In this document: positions 59,104 through 64,000 of the stretch, one piece after another
Position numbering within the stretch: position 1 is the stretch's first letter
Layout of the letters: each line of letters begins with the position of its first letter
Source: Chalara sp. BL73
Lineage: Eukaryota; Ascomycota; Leotiomycetes; Helotiales
DNA length: 64,000 nt
Assembly (NCBI GenBank): GCA_918026815.1
Contig: CAKJVC010000006.1
Coordinates: 310,001-374,000 of the forward strand
Direction of reading: 5' to 3'
Notes under the pieces: generated by a model
What the model saw: only the letters and a program-made list of their open reading frames with translations
The model's database searches: none
What the model was told of the DNA's origin: nothing
Position numbers and translations under genes: made by a program

Positions 59104-61390
59104 ATGAGCTACCAGTCTGTTGGGGTGGCCAACGAGAGACCAGACAGAGAGTACTCTTTTCTCGAATCTCTCTCCCTGAGTCCCCGAGAGTCCTTCTCCT
59201 TAGTTTCCCAAGAGAAGCTAGGTCTATCGCAATTCCCCAACACGTCAACTACAAGTAGAGTGTCTGCGCCTGAAAACAACCCTGCCTTGCGAAGGACAAT
59301 TTCAAAAGCCCCAGCAGCTTCTACAACTCAAAAGTTCTCGACTGTACCAGCACTCCCAACACTCTCGCCTGTTCCAAAGCGTCCGGCGAATACAAAGATT
59401 TCAACAGCTCCAAAGCCTCCAGTGATTACAAAAGTTCCAACAGCTGGAAAGAGTCAGGTTCAGTCAAAACCCTCAAAATCAAATATGGCTCCCTCACCCA
59501 AGGCGCAATCTAACTGCCAGGAGCTCTGCCACAAGAGCACGCTCCTGGGTAACCGCGTTTCAGTACATATCCTAGAATATCTGACAACTGTTAAAAACCT
59601 CCCTCCTGGCTTTGAAACCTTGGCCCACGAATTTCTCGATACCTGTGAAATTCTATTCTCTATCGAGGCGGGAATCGGAGACTGCAATGAAAATGGTCAA
59701 AAACTTCCGGCCGAAATGATTACGGAGCTTGACAGTAAATTCCGGGTGACACTGGCAGATTTCCAGATCCTCGATCAGATGGTAAATAAACTTCTTGAAC
59801 ACGAGCTTGGCACAATGAGCCGCATAAAGCGCGGATGGGGAAAGATGTTTGGCGACAACGACCTCACCAAGGTCAGGTCTGCCTTATCAAGAACCCGCGA
59901 GAGTCTGAGGATGAGCGCACTCATCTTCCAGTGGAGCTTAGGAAGTGAGAGGATTAGTAAAGAAATGGGTATAGGATATACCGGCCTCGCCGCTGCACTC
60001 GATCGGCTTGACAGATGGGAAAAGAAGGCGGGCATCACGGCAGAGAAGGGAGTTATAACGACGGTGAAACCCGTCGAGAACACCCGCAACATAGATGATA
60101 ACCGCTCCTCATCATCTACAGCTGTGATGGATCTTAGTAGTCCGATTACCTTGCAACACCCACCACAAGTGCAGCAGCAGCCTCTATCCCCGGTGCCCTG
60201 GCCAGGAAGATCGTCCTCGACTCAGCAGGAGGTTTTACCGATCAGGTCTCAGGTGAAAGATGTGCCAATGACACCGGGCTCCGATTTCCGTCACCAATAC
60301 AACGCACCAACGATCAATACAGCGCATTCGACAGCAACGCATGAGCTTCCTCAACTCTGGGCGCAGGCGCGGCCTGAGTCCTTTGAGCGTGCAATAACCA
60401 TTGTCGACGATGTACAATCTCATGCTGGCACAAATGAGACGGACAGCCTTCTTAACGAGGTTGGGGGCGTTGAACTGAATGCTTCAAGGTCGTTCGTTTA
60501 AGAGCTGATCCTACTTCTATGCCGCGCTGGGCTCCTCGAAACTCGGTTGGCGCAGAGGCGGGGAACATGAGAGCTGCCCTTGTCTCTGCTATTCGAAGCA
60601 GAAACCATAAACTTGTGGAGCAAATGCTCGATCGTGGTGTCTCGCCAAACACGGGTCCAGATATGCACGCGCTGAAAGAAGCTATTCTTGCCTACGATAC
60701 CGAAAGTGTGCGTCTCCTGCTCCTTTTGGCGCAGATCCTAATGACCCTGATCGAAGCGGCGTCACTCCGCTCTTTGCAGCGGTTGAGAAGTCTTTCCTGG
60801 CCGGCGCAACAACACTACTTAAATACGGCGCCGACCCTAACCTCGCTGCAGGCCCTGATCTAGAATCTCCTCTAGGGGCTGCTGCTCTTGCAAACAGGGT
60901 GGGCTTCTCTCACTTACTACTGATCTACAACGGCGATCCCAACCACATCATGTCAAATGGCAATACACTCCTTATCAGTTCCATTCAAAGAAGACGCCCG
61001 GAAGTATATTGATCTCCTTCTCAACTATGGGGCCAACCCCAACGCCAAGAGTCGAGAAGGCAAGACCGCTCTTTTCGAGGCGATTCAGATCGGCAGGTCA
61101 GATCTTGTCCTGAGCTTGCTTGAGCACGGTGCAGACCCGAACTTGCCTGGTCCTAAACACATGCTTTGGCCCTCGACTTACCAAGCTCCTTGCTTGAAGC
61201 TGCTCCTAGAGCACGGAGCAGATCATAAGAAATGTCCAGGCATCATGGAACTCGCGACTAGTATTAACAATATTGAGTCAGTGCGCACTCTCTTAAAGGC
61301 AGGTGATCAACCCCAATTCTAAAAACAATCGGGTTATTCTTCCTTACCGGGGTATTACCAATCGAGCACTGTTCGGGAATCGGGGATGAT
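59104..61390 (+). pseudogene. Ankyrin-repeat protein gene with several frameshifts
   Basis: The first frame (ATG 59104 to TAA 60501, 465 codons) gives a Ser/Pro-rich head and a helical fungal-type N-terminal domain (about residues 135-310, from QELCHKSTLLGNRVSVHILE). Ankyrin repeats follow but in changing frames: LVEQMLDRGVSPNTGPDMHA, then GADPNDPDRSGVTPLFAAVE and LLKYGADPNLAAGPDLESPL after a one-base loss near 60729, then DLLLNYGANPNAKSREGKTA and LLEHGADPNLPGP after another shift near 60985. A last shift near 61305 separates the short ending from AGVINPNSKNNRV. A shift near 60490 joins head and repeats. Without these breaks the product would be one ankyrin scaffold protein. Sequencing error is possible but four shifts argue for decay. 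Confidence 0.78.
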
Positions 61391-61529
61391 CCTGTCTATG
61401 TCTATGACATACACGATGGCCATTTCTACTCCTCATGTTGCAGTATCATTGATTTCTTCCTATTACTTTCATTGCTGGCCGTTCTCTGAACCTCCGGATT
61501 GACATGTCGCGCTGAATCGAACGGTCAAC
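61391..61529. other. Short gap between two pseudogenes
   Basis: No feature seen. Confidence 0.4.
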
Positions 61530-63545
61530 ATGTCAGAGGAGAAAGAGATTCGAGCGGAACTCCCCACTTTCAATTACGCCTCCCCGCGACGAGAAAAGTG
61601 CATCCGGGAAGATTAATGAATCTACATCGAGCAGAGATGCTGAAGTGACTGGGACATTCGTAGGAGTCCACAATAACAGGTTTGCGAGGGTATTCTTAGG
61701 CACGTATCGCCAATCTCTCGGCGCCGTTATTTCAAAAGCTTAATTTCTTACTATTCCTGCATCCTTATTACGCAATAATTGACTTCTTCCGGCAGAAATA
61801 ATATCATACACTCCCAAACGATGTCGCTGGGATCCAGAAAACCCGCCCAAATTCAACCTGGCCCTGAATCTTCTCTTCGCTTTCGTAAGTATCCCCTCGT
61901 GTCTGCTGGAAACTCGGACATCGAGACTTAACTGTGCTCTGGCTGATACAAGTACAGGCATCAACATTTACTGTTGCAAACTTGTATTATAACCACCCCA
62001 TCTTGAATATCCTGGCCGATGAATTCCATGTTAGCAATGAGGAGGCTTCGCGAGTGCCTACGCTAATGCAGGCTGGCTATGCTGCTGGCCTACTATTTTT
62101 GTGTCCGTTAGGTGATATCTTCAGGAGAAGGCATTTTGTGCTTACCTTGGTTTGGTTCACGTCTACTGTCGTAAGTTGACATTGTCTGTTCATGAAGCCT
62201 GGGAAAGCACTTCCAAATGACTAACATAGCTACAGTGGATAGGTCTATGCATAACAAACTCATTCCCCGTTTTCCTAGCTCTCTCCTTCATCGTAGCTGT
62301 CGCAACCGTCACCCCACAACTCATGCTCCCGCTAGTCGGCGATCTCGCGCCCGCGCACCGGCGTGCCACTGCCCTCTCGATTGTCGTCTCCGGCCTGCTG
62401 CTGGGTATGCTGATTGCGCGCGTGCTTTCCGGGATCCTCACCCAGTACACGAGTTGGCGTAGCATCTACTGGTTCTCCTTCGGCGTACAATACCTAATCC
62501 TCGTCCTGCTCTTCCTCTTCATGCCTGATTACCCTAGCACTAACCCGCAGGGTATCAACTACTTCCGCATCCTCTACAGTATCGGGCAGATGGTCGTCAA
62601 ACACCCCGTTCTCGTCCAAGCATGCCTTATAGGCTTTTGTACCTCATCTATTTTCACGAGTTTCTGGACCACCCTCACATTCCTGCTTTCTGATCCGCCG
62701 TATAATTATAATTCGATCACTATCGGGCTCTTTGCACTTATAGGAATTGCAGCTATGCTTTTCGGCCCATTTACTCCAAAGCGATCATTGATCGCTTTGT
62801 TGCGGCGTTCAGCATTTTACTTGGGTTGTTCTATTGCCTGATCGGTGTCATTATCGGGACGTACACCGGCAGGTTCACGGTTGCAGGACCAGTCATTCAA
62901 GCATTCGCCATCGATTTCGGGCTACAAACTGCCCAAATCGCCAACAGATCCAACATCTATGCTATTGAACCCAAAGCCAGGAATCGCGTGAATACGGCGT
63001 ACATGCTATCCACTTTCTGTGGACAGCTAGTCGGCACAGCTGTTGGAAATACACTGTATGCGAGAGGTGGCTGGATCGCAAGTGGCAGCTGTAGTGTGGG
63101 CTTTGTGTGCACATCTATCTTTATAGCTTCGTTGAGAGGCCCATGGGAGAAGAGATGGGTCGGCTGGCGAGGAGGGTGGAGCATAAGGAGGCGAGATCTG
63201 GGACCTAATGGCAAGGTAAACCCTCCGGAACCAGCTGCTGAACAAGTGCTGGATGAAATGAGCGCTGAAGAGCAATCTGCTACTATGTCAGCCGATGCGA
63301 GGAAGGACTCAACAACAAAGGGGTGGCCGGGAAAGCTTGAAGGCGAGAAAAAAAGTATGACCAGTGGTCATGTAAGACTTGCCAGACTAAACCCAGCGCC
63401 TAGAAAGTTGGGTCTGATATGCTATAGAACACCAAACCGGGGTTCAGGGTCTCGGGGCATATGGAGCAAAATGTTCCTGGATGTCAGAATCCTTAACCGC
63501 AGGATTCTGAAGCTGGATCTCGAGCATGACTCCGCTCGATTTTAG
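61530..63545 (+). pseudogene. MFS transporter gene with frameshifts
   Basis: Coding blocks about 61530..61884, 61958..62170 and 62236..63545, with introns 61885..61957 (73 bp) and 62171..62235 (65 bp) whose sites are normal. Transporter motifs: NLALNLLFAF-ASTFTVANLYYNHPIL (first helix, across intron 1), then motif A GDIFRRRHFV, PQLMLPLVGDLAPAHRRATA, and SGLLLGMLIARVLSG. The frame breaks near 62772: the first frame ends in GIAAMLFGPF plus nonsense, while YSKAIIDRFVAAFSILLGLF continues in another. Near the start, at least two more shifts (about 61595 and 61730-61800) separate the head, FLHPYYAIIDFFRQK and YTPKRCRWDPENPPKF. The C-terminal tail to 63545 is open. It belongs to a 12-TM DHA1-like group; likely non-functional. 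Confidence 0.75.
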
Positions 63546-64000
63546 AAATATGGATACGAGATATGAATAACATGTATTGAATGGCCTATTTTTATACCCA
63601 AGGGAGGGGTTTTTATTGGATAAACTAGATCTAATGATTCAAACCTAATTCTTTGGGGACGTTTAGGTAGAGTGACATCAACGCCTCATCTAGTGTATGT
63701 CTGAAAGTGGCTATAACAGTGGTAACTAGATAGTTCTAGGCATCGGTTGCGCAACCAAGACGGATATTACATAACTAGCTAGACTTTCCTACCCTTCCTT
63801 CAGTGCCTTCATCATTTCCGATGGATTTTAACCGTATATTTAATAAACATCACGTGATAATTACTAGCTATACTTGTATCTTGCCTATCAAGGGTGATTG
63901 TGTCGGCTCTTCAAGGCCTGGGCACGCTTACATTGTCTAGTTTCCAGGCGCAAATCTCGTGTTGGATTTTGTGCCAAACTATGTAGCTTTTATACAATTC
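63546..64000. other. 3' flank to window end
   Basis: No coding sequence or repeat recognised in the last 455 bp. Confidence 0.4.

Noticed and set aside
1..64000. CRISPR arrays, bacterial operons, rRNA, tRNA genes
   Set aside because: No regularly spaced repeats or rRNA seen; the window is eukaryotic. I did not recognise a tRNA, but a covariance search (tRNAscan-SE) was not possible.

Overview
The window is nuclear DNA of a filamentous ascomycete. Genes are small to medium, lie on both strands, and carry introns of about 46-80 bp (a few of 125-261 bp) with GTRNGN donors, CTRAC-type branch points and YAG acceptors. The gene content (AA9-CBM1 polysaccharide monooxygenase, HET domain, BCS1-like ATPase, small secreted proteins, fungal P450, a Kex2-type repeat precursor) is typical of Pezizomycotina. 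The general look suggests Leotiomycetes, but that is an impression and not a proven placement. Coordinates below were derived by hand from reading frame, splice signals and family knowledge; no alignment was run.

Layout. 1-4 kb: the 3' part of an RA-PH adaptor protein facing a secreted AA9 LPMO. 4-14 kb: mostly gene-poor, with a retropepsin-like relic, one secreted/anchored TAP-like alpha/beta hydrolase and one cysteine-rich secreted protein. 15-25.9 kb: a P450, a Ca3427-like periplasmic-binding-fold protein divergent from a UBC7-type E2, a BCS1-like AAA ATPase and a small secreted protein. 26-35 kb: a FluG/DUF3435 scrap, a membrane protein with two HxxHC motifs (UstYa/DUF3328-like), a short secreted precursor made of five AEPFEVI repeats separated by KR sites, a dead Ty1/copia element and a 14-TM MFS exporter. 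35-44.6 kb: a single-pass membrane protein and housekeeping genes (mitochondrial membrane protein, NDP kinase with seven introns, glucosidase II alpha, small two-TM protein). 46.4-53.8 kb: one very large gene that joins a NO VEIN-type GHKL ATPase, a DUF3883 (NOV_C) domain, a long P/Y/N/Q/S-rich linker and a HET domain. 55-63.6 kb: three decayed genes in a row (PI-PLC-like, ankyrin, MFS).

Two loci deserve most attention. The GHKL-DUF3883-HET protein (about 2,291 aa) looks like a self-contained switch plus cell-death effector, and by analogy with allorecognition proteins may be an undescribed incompatibility or innate-immunity architecture. The repeat precursor at 29737-29970, 1.3 kb from a divergent UstYa-like gene and 3 kb from an MFS transporter, is a candidate ribosomal peptide (dikaritin-like RiPP or Kex2-processed peptide) locus. 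Both proposals are inference from domain content and position.
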